From Vibrio sp. 10N.286.49.B1 (GTDB lineage Bacteria; Pseudomonadota; Gammaproteobacteria; Enterobacterales; Vibrionaceae): a stretch of 64,000 bases of DNA. The first letter of the stretch is position 1. Each line of letters opens with the position of its first letter. A model generated the notes under the pieces. The model did not search any database. It was not told where the DNA came from and was given only the letters and a program-made list of their open reading frames with translations. Location of the stretch: contig NZ_MCUW01000020.1 in NCBI RefSeq assembly GCF_002873335.1, forward strand, positions 106,041 to 170,040. Direction: 5' to 3'. A program made the position numbers and the translations under genes. Shown piece after piece: positions 37,648 through 46,843 of this stretch.

Positions 37648-37899
37648 GTGGCAAAACCGAATAGTAAAGCACCGTCCAAATCGGTCGATATATTTTGTAA
37701 TAAATGCGGTGTTAAACTCTATCGTTATAAAAAAGGCGGTAAGGGTGCTCTGGTTAAGTGTTTCAAGGAGCGAATCACGGCAGATTACACACAAAGCTTA
37801 GGTATATGTCCAAACTGCAGTAGTGTGTTTGGGCGCGATGCTCTCGTACGAGGCACGCCCGCGATTAAGTTTGTGGGTGGTAAGGTTCGAATGAAATAA
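37648..37899 (+). CDS. Small zinc-ribbon protein
   Basis: An 83-residue basic protein starting at GTG. Two CxxC knuckles (FCNKCGVKLYRYKKGG and GICPNCSSVFGRDAL) would bind one zinc ion. The C-terminal GTPAIKFVGGKVRMK is basic. The family has no firm name and nucleic-acid binding is possible. It is followed 13 bases later by cutA, so the two may be co-transcribed. Confidence 0.7.
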   Translation: MAKPNSKAPSKSVDIFCNKCGVKLYRYKKGGKGALVKCFKERITADYTQSLGICPNCSSVFGRDALVRGTPAIKFVGGKVRMK

Positions 37900-37912
37900 A
37901 TGGAGAATTTCA

Positions 37913-38233
37913 GTGAAATCTAATGCGATAACGGTACTGACGACAGTAGCCAATGAGCAGCAAGCAAATCTTCTTATTAGTACGTTGCTTGAAAAGCAAC
38001 TCGCCGCGTGTATCCAAACCCAAACCATCGGCAGCCATTACATGTGGGAAGGGAAGGTATGCCATGATCAGGAGATGTTGTTGATCATCAAATCGACGAA
38101 CGAGGCGTATTCAAAGCTGGAGCGAACTATCATTCAATTACATGACTATGAGATTCCGCAAATTGTCGCATTACCCATTGAGGCAGGCTACCGGCCTTAC
38201 CTCAACTGGTTAAAGGATAATGTAAGACCGTAA
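37913..38233 (+). CDS. cutA: CutA divalent-cation tolerance protein
   Basis: A 106-residue CutA1-type protein with the ferredoxin-like fold. Family segments include TTVANEQQANLLISTLLEKQLAACIQ, SHYMWEGKV, EMLLIIKST and HDYEIPQIVALPI. CutA forms trimers and is linked to copper and divalent-metal tolerance. The start is GTG, with ggag upstream. It converges on yjdF. Confidence 0.92.
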   Translation: MKSNAITVLTTVANEQQANLLISTLLEKQLAACIQTQTIGSHYMWEGKVCHDQEMLLIIKSTNEAYSKLERTIIQLHDYEIPQIVALPIEAGYRPYLNWLKDNVRP

Positions 38234-38268
38234 GCAAAATGGCCACTTAATTACCTGTGCTCAAGCGT

Positions 38269-38892
38269 TTATGCCAAAGAGTGTTTTGTGCTCTTTGGCG
38301 TCATAAACCAAAATAAAGTAAGCGCTGTAATGGCACCTAAGGTATCGCTTAGCATATCTTTTTGTGCATCCCAAATATCGCCTTGTGAACCAAGGAACGC
38401 AATACCTTCATCTCCGCCTGCTAATTCGGCATACCACCATTCAATTATTTCGTATGACGCTGCAAGACTCATAATGGCAAATAAGGCAAATAATATGGCT
38501 GGAGTTTTCCCCATTATGTTTCGCTTGAACACATATTCAGCAATAGCAAACGCGTATAAACCGATAGAAAAATGCGCGACACGGTCAAAGTTATTCCTCT
38601 CTGAACCAATCAACTCATTAAACCAATCAAAAGGAACCTCTGCGAAGGTGTATTTGGCACCAATGGTGTGAAGTATGAGCCACGCGAACATCAAGGCATA
38701 AGCCGTATGAGTAAAAGTGAATTGTCGAGAAACGAGCCAGATCACCGCGAGAATACCGACCGCAGGTATAATCTCTGCAATCCATACCGCTCTTGAACTC
38801 GGTGACACAGCTGAAAAAATAAAGATGACAGAGTACACCATTGTTAACAAAAGAAGTGTTCGACTAAAACCGAGTTGGGGAGAATTATTCAT
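38269..38892 (-). CDS. yjdF: DUF2238 (YjdF) family membrane protein
   Basis: A 207-residue protein with five or six hydrophobic helices and the DUF2238 signature FNELIGSERNNFDRVAHFSIGLYAF and ASYEIIEWWYAELAGG, then GDIWDAQKDMLSDTLGA. The conserved charged residues inside helices suggest an enzyme or transporter, but the function is unknown. A hairpin (GCCAAAGAG / CTCTTTGGC, 38273-38299) overlaps its last codons, with no U-tract. Confidence 0.85.
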   Translation of the reverse strand: MNNSPQLGFSRTLLLLTMVYSVIFIFSAVSPSSRAVWIAEIIPAVGILAVIWLVSRQFTFTHTAYALMFAWLILHTIGAKYTFAEVPFDWFNELIGSERNNFDRVAHFSIGLYAFAIAEYVFKRNIMGKTPAILFALFAIMSLAASYEIIEWWYAELAGGDEGIAFLGSQGDIWDAQKDMLSDTLGAITALTLFWFMTPKSTKHSLA

Positions 38893-39090
38893 TTAGATGC
38901 TTATTGTCGTAAATAAAGTTAAGCATAGTATAATTGCAAAAAAACATCGTTCAATTGATGTGGGATGTATTTTTGTGACTAAATCTACAAAATGAGTGAA
39001 TCAGACTGAAATTGGTTCGAGATTACTTTGAAACTCCACTTACTTTTTTCTAACATCGCATTACAACAATAAAGATAAGAAAGTGAAGTC

Positions 39091-39930
39091 ATGAAATTAG
39101 AAACTGTCGATTATCTCGATCCGAAAGCACCAGAGTTGTTTGTCAATTCATTGAGAACAACAGGGTTTGGTGTTTTAGAGAACCACCCGATCCCTAAATC
39201 ACTCGTTGAATCAATATATAAGAATTGGCAAGCATTTTTCAATTCGGTTGATAAAGACGACTATCGCTTTAACGTAGAGACGCAGGACGGGTATTTTCCT
39301 CCCAGTGTGTCTGAGGTCGCCAAAGGCCATGCCGTTAAGGATATTAAAGAATATTTTCATGTTTACCCTTGGGGGCAAATACCCTCAGAGCTAAAAGATG
39401 AAATCCTTGATTATTATGCTCGCGCGAATACCTTTGCTGAAGAATTGCTAGGTTGGGTTGAGGCTCATGCGCCTGTTGAAGTCAAAGAAAAATTTTCTAT
39501 CGCTTTATCGGACATGATCAACAACAGTGATAAAACATTGCTACGTGTCCTTCATTACCCGCCAATGACCGGAGATGAAGAACCTGGAGCGATCCGCGCT
39601 GCAGCCCATGAAGATATTAATTTACTCACCATATTACCGGCTGCCAATGAACCGGGGCTTCAGGTCCAGACCCAAGAAGGGGATTGGCTAGATGTGCCTT
39701 GTGATTTCGGTAACTTGATCATCAATATTGGCGATATGCTTCAAGAAGCCAGTGACGGTTACTTTCCTTCTACGACGCATCGAGTGATTAACCCAACCGG
39801 TGAAAAGCAACAACATTCGAGAATATCGTTACCGTTATTTTTGCACCCTAAGCCTGAAGTTGTCCTATCGGAAAGATATACCGCAGATAGCTACCTAATG
39901 GAGCGCTTAAGAGAGTTGGGCGTAATTTAG
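39091..39930 (+). CDS. 2-oxoglutarate/Fe(II)-dependent oxygenase (isopenicillin N synthase-like)
   Basis: A 279-residue double-stranded beta-helix oxygenase. Iron ligands are visible: HED in IRAAAHEDINLLT and His in STTHRVINP. The 2OG-binding Arg lies in SRISLPLFLHP. The N-terminal non-haem dioxygenase segment (TTGFGVLENHPIP) is typical of the IPNS group. The substrate is unknown; bacterial relatives hydroxylate small molecules or act like ethylene-forming enzyme. No pathway genes flank it. Confidence 0.88.
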   Translation: MKLETVDYLDPKAPELFVNSLRTTGFGVLENHPIPKSLVESIYKNWQAFFNSVDKDDYRFNVETQDGYFPPSVSEVAKGHAVKDIKEYFHVYPWGQIPSELKDEILDYYARANTFAEELLGWVEAHAPVEVKEKFSIALSDMINNSDKTLLRVLHYPPMTGDEEPGAIRAAAHEDINLLTILPAANEPGLQVQTQEGDWLDVPCDFGNLIINIGDMLQEASDGYFPSTTHRVINPTGEKQQHSRISLPLFLHPKPEVVLSERYTADSYLMERLRELGVI

Positions 39931-40048
39931 TCGCAGATGTATCTCTTAGGTTCACTCGTTGACACTCATTGTTGGATTAGCAATATATTGGCTCTTTAGT
40001 GTTAACCGATAATGCGCTGAGCGATGTGACAGCGAAAATTAATTAAAC

Positions 40049-40077
40049 AGCCAGTGAATCAGTCACTGGCTTTTTTA
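40049..40077 (+). terminator. Terminator after the 2OG oxygenase gene
   Basis: A 9-bp stem AGCCAGTGA / TCACTGGCT with loop ATCAG is followed by TTTTTATTA. It lies about 120 bases after the stop codon. Confidence 0.85.
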
Positions 40078-40141
40078 TTAATGTGTGTGCTGCGCAGTAC
40101 GGTGCTAACATTAACGGAACAGATTGAGAGGGAGTTGGAAG

Positions 40142-40756
40142 TTGACCGAGCGAAGAGAGGGAGAGATCCATGTATATCAAACAGAAGAGAATCCCTTGAT
40201 ATGGTCGGTTTTAAATCGATTAGAAAGCCGTTCAGATAGCTGGAAAATCCATATACTTGCATCAGAGCTTTGCAATGACGGTGTTATCCCTGTTCTCGAT
40301 GCCCAGCCAGAAAAAGACTTATTTAAGCGTAACTTCTTGTTGATGAATGCGTTGTATCAACTGCAAGGTCTGCTTATCCCTGATAAGTGGCTAAACCTTG
40401 AAGCGATGGCGATCGAATTGTTGCCATTCAGTCCTTCAATCCATAACCTTTCTGTTGATGATCCACTGCGAGAATACTATCTGGATTGGTCACACTATGA
40501 TGCGGATTCATCGGAAGTTAAGCGATTATTAAATGCTTTCTGGAATCGCTATCAAGAACAGGTCGGTTCTCATGAGGTGACAATGTCACAAAAGGCGGCT
40601 TTTGAGTTTTTCGAATTGGATTGCTTAGCGACGCCAAAAGAAATCCGTCAGGCATGGCGTCGGCTTGCTTTAAAGTGGCATCCCGACCGGGAAGGCGGGG
40701 ATGCTGAGCAGTTTACATTAGCTTGTGAGGCATGGTCACAACTCAAGTCTCTATAA
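40142..40756 (+). CDS. DnaJ-related protein with C-terminal J domain
   Basis: About 204 residues. The conserved N-terminal part (ENPLIWSVLNRLE, KDLFKRNFLLMNALYQLQGLLIP) is the DNAJ-related domain. The C-terminal J domain has LALKWHPDREGGD with the HPD triad needed to stimulate DnaK. The frame starts at TTG 40124, but TTG at 40142 has AGGGAG at proper spacing and is preferred. It is likely a DnaK co-chaperone with a specific client. It is convergent with the COG3044 ATPase gene. Confidence 0.85.
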   Translation: MTERREGEIHVYQTEENPLIWSVLNRLESRSDSWKIHILASELCNDGVIPVLDAQPEKDLFKRNFLLMNALYQLQGLLIPDKWLNLEAMAIELLPFSPSIHNLSVDDPLREYYLDWSHYDADSSEVKRLLNAFWNRYQEQVGSHEVTMSQKAAFEFFELDCLATPKEIRQAWRRLALKWHPDREGGDAEQFTLACEAWSQLKSL

Positions 40757-40853
40757 TATCTTTCAAGAACCTTAGAACCTCAAGGTCACGCCGTTAGAGC
40801 GTTACATCGAACCAAACGCAGTTGGTCCGATGATTACCTTATTTCTCTTTCTA

Positions 40854-42509
40854 CTACCTTGGCTGGCGCATTTTGGCACTGCGAAGACGATTTAACGCAG
40901 ACAGGGTGTCAACGATGCGTGGCTTGGCTAAGTCGCCTGAATTGGGCATTCTAGCGCTCCAATCACCTTCTAATAATTCGACTAACGCCTTGGGTGGATG
41001 CTCTGACCAACCTGGCTGCTGTGCCAATTGGAACAGTAGCCAACCGATAGCATTCAATTCTGCATTAGATTCCAGTTGCTCTAGTGCTTCTAAGTCAATG
41101 GTATCCTTACCAAAGCGAAGTGAGTTGGCACCTTTGCCTGATACTCGGAACTTACCATCCGCTAAGATAGACAACAAATGCGCTGAATCGATGTGGCGCG
41201 GCGGGATCAGCTCTAAAGGTTTTTCGCTTTCGTTTTGACGCTCACTTGGATGAAGCTTGACCACTTCTTTCGCTTTGTCTGTGACATCGAGCGCTTGATA
41301 GTCATGCATTTGAATCACGGTATCGGCAACGTCTAGATAATCACCTGAGCCACCCATGACAATCATGGTTGATACGTCAAGTTCATCACGAAGTTGACCC
41401 ACACGATCAACAAAAGGCGTAATCGGCTCATCACCTTTAGAAACAAGTGCTTGCATGCGTTCATCACGAATCATGAAGTTCGTTGCAGATGTGTCTTCAT
41501 CAATTAAGATTGCTGTTGCGCCAGCTTCAATGGACTCTTGTAACCAAGCGGCTTGTGACGTTGAACCCGAAGCATCTTGTGTGCTGAAATCTGAGGTATC
41601 TTTACCAAATGGCAAATGATTAATGTAATTGCTCAAGTTTAGATTATGTATTGAGCGACCATCTTCTGCTTTAATTTTGGTGGCTTCTGTTGAGGTGACA
41701 ATACACTCACGGCCGTCGTTAGGAATATGGTTATAGATAGACCGTTCGATGGCGTTGAGAAGCGTTGATTTACCGTGGAAGCCACCACCAACAATGAGTG
41801 TTACGCCTTTTGGGACGCCCATGCCTGTTACTGCGCCGAGGTTAGGACGTTGCAAGGTTGTTTCTAACGAACTAGGAGAAACAAACGTGATTGCGTCTTT
41901 CATTGGCAAGTCACAGTTGCCGGCAATACGGGGTAGAACGCTACCGTTGGCGACAAACGCGAGCAGGTTATGTTCATCGAGTTGAGCGCGGAGTGAATCC
42001 TGGTCTTCGATGATTTCGCAATGGCGTTTAAGTGCTTCTATATCGATCTCACGCTCAAGCGTCGCCTTACGAATGTATTTCGGTAAATGAAACGTCAGAA
42101 TGTTAGAGGCTTTTTTGCCTAAGATACTGCGACCTTCTGCGGGTAAATTAACACGGAAACGTAGCTCGATACCTTCGTCGGTAAAAATGACCGATGTCGC
42201 ATCCATCACCGTTTGGCCGGTAAGCGTCATAGAGACGTTATTTTCTTGTTTTGCAAACTCTACGAATGTGCGAGCAATAAAATCTCGCGCCGCAATCTGA
42301 TAGCTCTGAGACGTTGATTTTAGCCACTCTAAACCCGTCAATGACCATTTTCTAAATGCACGCACTCGTGACGCTGCTGCATACGGATCGGATTGAACAT
42401 GGTCAATATAGAAATCGAAATCAGTGAAGTCGTATTGGCCTTTAATTTGCTGGTAGGCACGGTAGTTCTGTTTTTCGATTTTTTTCAGTTTAGCTATCAA
42501 ATGATCCAT
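40854..42509 (-). CDS. ABC-class ATPase (COG3044/PF09818), cytosolic
   Basis: A 551-residue soluble ATPase of the predicted ABC class. The Walker A is GGGFHGKSTLLNAI (about residue 240) and the Walker B region is ATAILIDEDTSATNFMIRD. The family's conserved N-terminal MDHLIAKLKKIEKQNYRAYQQIKGQY is present. A TTG at 42530 is in frame, but the ATG at 42509 fits the family. No transporter subunit is nearby. The function is unknown; RNA or translation links have been guessed for the family. Confidence 0.85.
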   Translation of the reverse strand: MDHLIAKLKKIEKQNYRAYQQIKGQYDFTDFDFYIDHVQSDPYAAASRVRAFRKWSLTGLEWLKSTSQSYQIAARDFIARTFVEFAKQENNVSMTLTGQTVMDATSVIFTDEGIELRFRVNLPAEGRSILGKKASNILTFHLPKYIRKATLEREIDIEALKRHCEIIEDQDSLRAQLDEHNLLAFVANGSVLPRIAGNCDLPMKDAITFVSPSSLETTLQRPNLGAVTGMGVPKGVTLIVGGGFHGKSTLLNAIERSIYNHIPNDGRECIVTSTEATKIKAEDGRSIHNLNLSNYINHLPFGKDTSDFSTQDASGSTSQAAWLQESIEAGATAILIDEDTSATNFMIRDERMQALVSKGDEPITPFVDRVGQLRDELDVSTMIVMGGSGDYLDVADTVIQMHDYQALDVTDKAKEVVKLHPSERQNESEKPLELIPPRHIDSAHLLSILADGKFRVSGKGANSLRFGKDTIDLEALEQLESNAELNAIGWLLFQLAQQPGWSEHPPKALVELLEGDWSARMPNSGDLAKPRIVDTLSALNRLRSAKMRQPR

Positions 42510-42682
42510 GACGAAATTTCCGCATTTCAAGAGTTTGGGGCGCGATTATAGGAGTCCGCGTGGTGATGGTAAAGACCTAAACGTCATTCTACCGACGATG
42601 AAGCGGGTATTCATTGTTTTTATGCCTATAACAGGGTCGTGAATGGACGTTACCGGACAATATGGAGGACAAAAAACGATGC

Positions 42683-44569
42683 TTAACGAATGATAAAATC
42701 GTTTGGAATAGGGTATTGTTTGATTAACTGGCTTTCAAATACATCACGCGGCATTGGTTTAGCGTAAAAATAGCCTTGGCCGAGGTCACACTGTTCGCGC
42801 CGAATAAAGTTGTTTTGATCGTTGGTTTCCACGCCTTCTACCACCACTTTTTTGTTTAACTTTTTTGCAATCGTAATAATGGACTTTAGGATGGCCTTGT
42901 CTTGTTTGTTGTACAGTACATTGACCAGAAACTCCCTATCAATTTTTAATGAATCGAAGGGAAGTTTTTTTAAGTAATTGAAGGACGCATACCCAGTACC
43001 AAAATCGTCTAGGGCAAACATTACGCCATGTTGCTTTAGGGCTTCGATATTTTTCCTTGCCACATCGAAGTTGCCAACTAAACAACTTTCGGTGAGTTCA
43101 AGTTCTAGGTTTGCTGGGGGGAGTTCATTTTGTTCTAATAAATGGATGACTTTTTCGGCAAAGTCTAATGAACAAATCTGCTTAGCTGATACGTTAACAG
43201 ACAGGTGAAAGTTGGGCGCAATCTGAACCCATTCTGAAGCCCGGTCAATGGCGCTACGCAAAACAAAATATCCGACTTCGATGATCAGTCCATTTTTTTC
43301 CGCCATATGGATAAGCGCTTCATTTGATACGTCGCCAAGTATTGGGTGTTTCCATCTTAACAGCACCTCGGCACCCATCCATTTCCCCGTGGTAAGGTTG
43401 ACTTGCGGTTGGAAATGCAGGATTAAATCATCATTTCTCACGGCCTGTAATAAGTAATTTTCCAGTTGGTTAAACTCTTTTTGCTCAATCTGGTCAGCAT
43501 AAGAAAATACCTTGACTAAGGTACCTGATTCTTTACAAGCAACAGAAGCTTGATACGCATTATTGATAAGGTCTGTTGCGTCACTGGTATGGTAAGAGTT
43601 TGCAACACCCATGTAGGCATGTAGATGAATATTGTGTTGCCCAACAATAAATCCTTCGCGCGCAACACTCGATAATTGTGTACATAGATTGGGTAAAAAA
43701 ACATCATCGAGTGCTGGAATAATCGCGGCTAGGGAAATCTCTGTCGTAGAAACGCGTGCTATATGGCTAATGTGAGGGGTACTGGTATGTATTTTTTGTT
43801 CGAACTCTTTTAATAACCGATCAAAGGCTTCACATCCGATTCGAGCTTGGACACGTTCGCCGTTGGTGAAGTGTAGGAAGATGACAGATAAGTAAACTTT
43901 ATTAGAGGCCACTGCAGCACCTTGAAGCATACGTTGCAACGCGTTCTCAAATCCAGAACGGTTTAGCATCTTTGTCGCGGGGTCATGAGTTTGTTGAAAC
44001 ACCATTTCCTGTTCCAACTTGCTTTGTTGATGCTGTATTGCCGTGATGGTGTTGCTCAGTAGGACAATTTGTTGGTCCTTGCTTTGAATTTGTTGTTGAA
44101 AAGCTCGCTTCACACGAAATAATTCATCAGATAACAAACGTTGCGTGAGAAAATGGTTAATGTGTTCACTTGCCCATCGTATATGTTTAGTGATCGGAGC
44201 CGATTGGCTGCAAATTTCAAACACTCCTAACTTGTTGGCATGTGGTAACGTGTCTACGATGTCCACATTGAATCGGGGAGAAACAGTAGGGGTGTGGCGC
44301 TGGGTGAATGAAGCTTTTAACTTGTCGGTTATTTCATGTTGTGATGCTCTATCGCAACACAAAGATATAGGTGCTAATGCGTTGTTCGACTCGGTAGGGG
44401 CGCTGACGTCATGTAACAAGTGAATCGTCAGAAGATCGCCATCAACATAAAACCACCCAGACCATAGCTGGTCATTGTGATTGATGTAATCGCAAACAAT
44501 CTCAGTTATTCTCCGAATGTCAGACGGTTGAAGCACTCGATACTCAGTTACAGCTTGTTTCCTTTCCAT
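42683..44569 (-). CDS. GGDEF/EAL protein with degenerate GGDEF, probable c-di-GMP phosphodiesterase
   Basis: A 628-residue cytosolic protein. A GAF-like N-terminal region and a short coiled coil (about 155-190) precede a GGDEF domain whose active-site motif reads STTEI instead of GGDEF, so cyclase activity is unlikely. The EAL domain (from about residue 385) has EVLLRW in place of EALLRW, then LSVNVSAKQ, LELELTES, ALDDFGTGYAS, SLKIDREF, VVEGVET and GQGYFYAKP. Metal and catalytic residues are intact, consistent with an active phosphodiesterase. No membrane helix is seen. Confidence 0.9.
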   Translation of the reverse strand: MERKQAVTEYRVLQPSDIRRITEIVCDYINHNDQLWSGWFYVDGDLLTIHLLHDVSAPTESNNALAPISLCCDRASQHEITDKLKASFTQRHTPTVSPRFNVDIVDTLPHANKLGVFEICSQSAPITKHIRWASEHINHFLTQRLLSDELFRVKRAFQQQIQSKDQQIVLLSNTITAIQHQQSKLEQEMVFQQTHDPATKMLNRSGFENALQRMLQGAAVASNKVYLSVIFLHFTNGERVQARIGCEAFDRLLKEFEQKIHTSTPHISHIARVSTTEISLAAIIPALDDVFLPNLCTQLSSVAREGFIVGQHNIHLHAYMGVANSYHTSDATDLINNAYQASVACKESGTLVKVFSYADQIEQKEFNQLENYLLQAVRNDDLILHFQPQVNLTTGKWMGAEVLLRWKHPILGDVSNEALIHMAEKNGLIIEVGYFVLRSAIDRASEWVQIAPNFHLSVNVSAKQICSLDFAEKVIHLLEQNELPPANLELELTESCLVGNFDVARKNIEALKQHGVMFALDDFGTGYASFNYLKKLPFDSLKIDREFLVNVLYNKQDKAILKSIITIAKKLNKKVVVEGVETNDQNNFIRREQCDLGQGYFYAKPMPRDVFESQLIKQYPIPNDFIIR

Positions 44570-44670
44570 CGTTATTCACCACATCCTGTGGAATATACAC
44601 CTTGTCTACGACCCAGACCCTCGGTGTGTCCAAATAATGATTAAAGTATATGTAATCCGCAGACGTTAAT

Positions 44671-44707
44671 AAAAAAAGGCTCTCCCTAAAGAAAGGGAAA
44701 GCCTTTT
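44671..44707 (-). terminator. Terminator of fabV
   Basis: An imperfect 14-bp stem (AAAAGGCTCTCCCT / AGGGAAAGCCTTTT) is followed on the minus strand by a run of seven T residues. It is located 50 bases past the fabV stop codon. Confidence 0.85.
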
Positions 44708-44757
44708 AATGTACATCACGTCTCAGTAGTGAGAATGATTAAAGATGAAAAGCTAAA

Positions 44758-45954
44758 CTAAGGTTTGAGTTTTTTAAGCTGCTCTAAATCAGTCTTTTTA
44801 GAGTAGTCGACCCCTTCGAGCGCGAATCCATTAAGGTTCAGGAATTCTTGCTGGAAACCATCAAAATCGCCGATGGTTCTAAAGTTAGTTTCATCCATTT
44901 GATTTAAAAGCTCGGCTACACGTGCTTGAGTGCTTGGATTAAGCTCATAGTCGTCCATTCTCAACAAGCGCTCACCGTCGACGGGAATACTTGATTGGTT
45001 GTAGAGCTTCGTAGCAAACAAGCGTTGCATTTGTTCAATACAACCTTCGTGGTTACCTTGTTCTTTCATGGTTTTATATAGCGCGAGCAAGTAGGGTGTT
45101 AAACCTGGGATAAAGACACTTGCTTTTGTGACTAGCGCCTTGCAGACCGCAGCGTAGGCATTGCCATTAAATGGAGATAGCTCCAGGTTTAATGCATGGC
45201 TGGTTTGGTGCAAATCAACTTTTGCACGGCCTAATGTGCCATCTAGATAGATCTGATGGGTGACTTCAGGACCTATATATGAAAATGCGATAGTTTTACA
45301 CCCATCAGCGATAGAGTCAGAGTTGATGAGCGTATCAATCCAATTGCCCCAATCTTGACCGCCCATGACTTTTAGAGTGCCTTCGATTTCTTCATCGCTA
45401 GCAGGCTCGAGTGTCGTGTTTTCCCACTGTTCAGTCTCAAGATTAATGATACCGCCAGATACACTTTCACCAATCGGCTTAATAGCAGAACGCCAAAATT
45501 CACCGTTTTCTTTGGTACGACGGCCAGAGGCGAGGCTATAAATGATGAGATCAACTTCGCCTTCAAAATAGGTTTCAATCGCTTCAATTACTTGCTCACG
45601 AGTCTCGGTTGAGTATGCATCACCGATAATATTGATGGCTTGTCTACCTGACTGCTGCGCACGACGTTTGAAGTGAATATTATTGTACCAGCCAGCAGAA
45701 CCCACACCCTTTTCAGAAGGGCCATGTTCAAATGATACGCCGATCGTATCGGCTTCTGCACCACCAAATGTTAATGCGATTCGTGCAGCAAGACCAAACC
45801 CAGACGAGGCGCCAAGTATGAGGACTCGTTTGGGGCCGTTTTTGATCGGTGTAGCTGATTTGACGTATTCTATTTGGTTATCGACCGCCTTTTTGCACCC
45901 TTCTGGATGCGATGAGCGAGCAACAACACCGCGAATAACCGGTTCAATTACCAT
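44758..45954 (-). CDS. fabV: FabV-type enoyl-ACP reductase
   Basis: A 398-residue enoyl-acyl carrier protein reductase of the FabV type, which reduces trans-2-enoyl-ACP in fatty-acid elongation and is naturally triclosan-tolerant. It has NGPKRVLILGASSGFGLAARIA at the nucleotide site, SYIGPEVTHQIYLDGTLGRAK containing the catalytic Y-x8-K (Tyr at about 235), and KVMGGQDW. Residue 53, usually Tyr in the GASSGYG motif, is Phe. The start has a GAAGG ribosome-binding site. The 7-bp GTGAGAA array lies 137 bases upstream. Confidence 0.93.
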   Translation of the reverse strand: MVIEPVIRGVVARSSHPEGCKKAVDNQIEYVKSATPIKNGPKRVLILGASSGFGLAARIALTFGGAEADTIGVSFEHGPSEKGVGSAGWYNNIHFKRRAQQSGRQAINIIGDAYSTETREQVIEAIETYFEGEVDLIIYSLASGRRTKENGEFWRSAIKPIGESVSGGIINLETEQWENTTLEPASDEEIEGTLKVMGGQDWGNWIDTLINSDSIADGCKTIAFSYIGPEVTHQIYLDGTLGRAKVDLHQTSHALNLELSPFNGNAYAAVCKALVTKASVFIPGLTPYLLALYKTMKEQGNHEGCIEQMQRLFATKLYNQSSIPVDGERLLRMDDYELNPSTQARVAELLNQMDETNFRTIGDFDGFQQEFLNLNGFALEGVDYSKKTDLEQLKKLKP

Positions 45955-46090
45955 TGATTACAACCTTCTAAGACGATGACAGGGCACAGAGTAACGTAAC
46001 AAGTTATTATCAACATTGAGCTAGACCATTAAAAACACACTATGTGGCTAAAATTTTGATAATAAAGCCAACAAAATATGTCATGTTTTT

Positions 46091-46130
46091 GTGAGAAGTG
46101 AGAAGTGAGAAGTGAGAAGTGAGAAGTGAG
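46091..46130. repeat. 7-bp tandem repeat GTGAGAA, 5.7 copies
   Basis: Five exact GTGAGAA units and a partial sixth occupy 46091-46130. The array lies between fabV and tesA (both minus strand), 137-176 bases upstream of the fabV start codon. Confidence 0.95.
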
Positions 46131-46228
46131 CAATAAGGGTACGAACTTTGAATCAATACCAGACGTTCAGCTAACGTGCTTTGGTTTTAAGTCTCCGAAA
46201 GCACGTGTTTAATTGTGGTTCTGGCGAT

Positions 46229-46843
46229 TTATAATGCCAAGTAGGGGCGAAGCTCGTTCGCTATTGTTTCAGCGATAAAAGGCTGCGCGACCGCTTTTGG
46301 ATGAAGACCGTCTTCCATCATCCATTCAGGTTTTGTGATGACTTGCTCTAGGAAAAATGGGATTAAGGGCGTAGACGTTTCTTCTGCGAGATCGGGGTAG
46401 ATAGCTTCAAACATTTTTGCATACCTTTTTCCATAATTAGGTGGAATGCGAATCTGCATTAGCATAACCTTGGCACCAGCATCCTTACTCATTGTGATGA
46501 GCTGGTGTAAATTGTTCTTAACGATATTGGGTTGAAAACCTCTCAATCCATCGTTAGCGCCAAGTTCAATGAGTACATAGTCGGGCTGATGCTCTTCCAG
46601 TAAGCCAGACATTTTTGCTAAGCCATTGCCCGTGGTGTCCCCGGATACACTGCCATTGATAACCACAACAGGTTGCTTTGAAGTGGATAGCAAATCAGGG
46701 AGTAATGTCGGCCAACTTTGCTCTGCTTTCATGTTGTAACCGGCACTGAGACTGTCACCAAGAATCAGTATTGAGGTCGCTTTAGCATGAAACGATGCTA
46801 GGGATATAAGAATTAAAACAAAAAAGGAACGTTGCCAAATCAT
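46229..46843 (-). CDS. tesA: Periplasmic esterase/thioesterase I (TesA, SGNH hydrolase)
   Basis: A 204-residue SGNH hydrolase with signal peptide MIWQRSFFVLILISLASFHAKA. Block I is ILILGDSLSAGYNM (nucleophile Ser), block II has the Gly in NGSVSGDTTGNG, block III is IELGANDGLRG, and the catalytic Asp and His lie in MEDGLHPKA. E. coli TesA is a periplasmic acyl-CoA thioesterase, arylesterase and lysophospholipase. The frame is open much further upstream, but that extension lies antisense to ybbA. The start CAT at 46841-46843 overlaps the ybbA ATG. Confidence 0.92.
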   Translation of the reverse strand: MIWQRSFFVLILISLASFHAKATSILILGDSLSAGYNMKAEQSWPTLLPDLLSTSKQPVVVINGSVSGDTTGNGLAKMSGLLEEHQPDYVLIELGANDGLRGFQPNIVKNNLHQLITMSKDAGAKVMLMQIRIPPNYGKRYAKMFEAIYPDLAEETSTPLIPFFLEQVITKPEWMMEDGLHPKAVAQPFIAETIANELRPYLAL

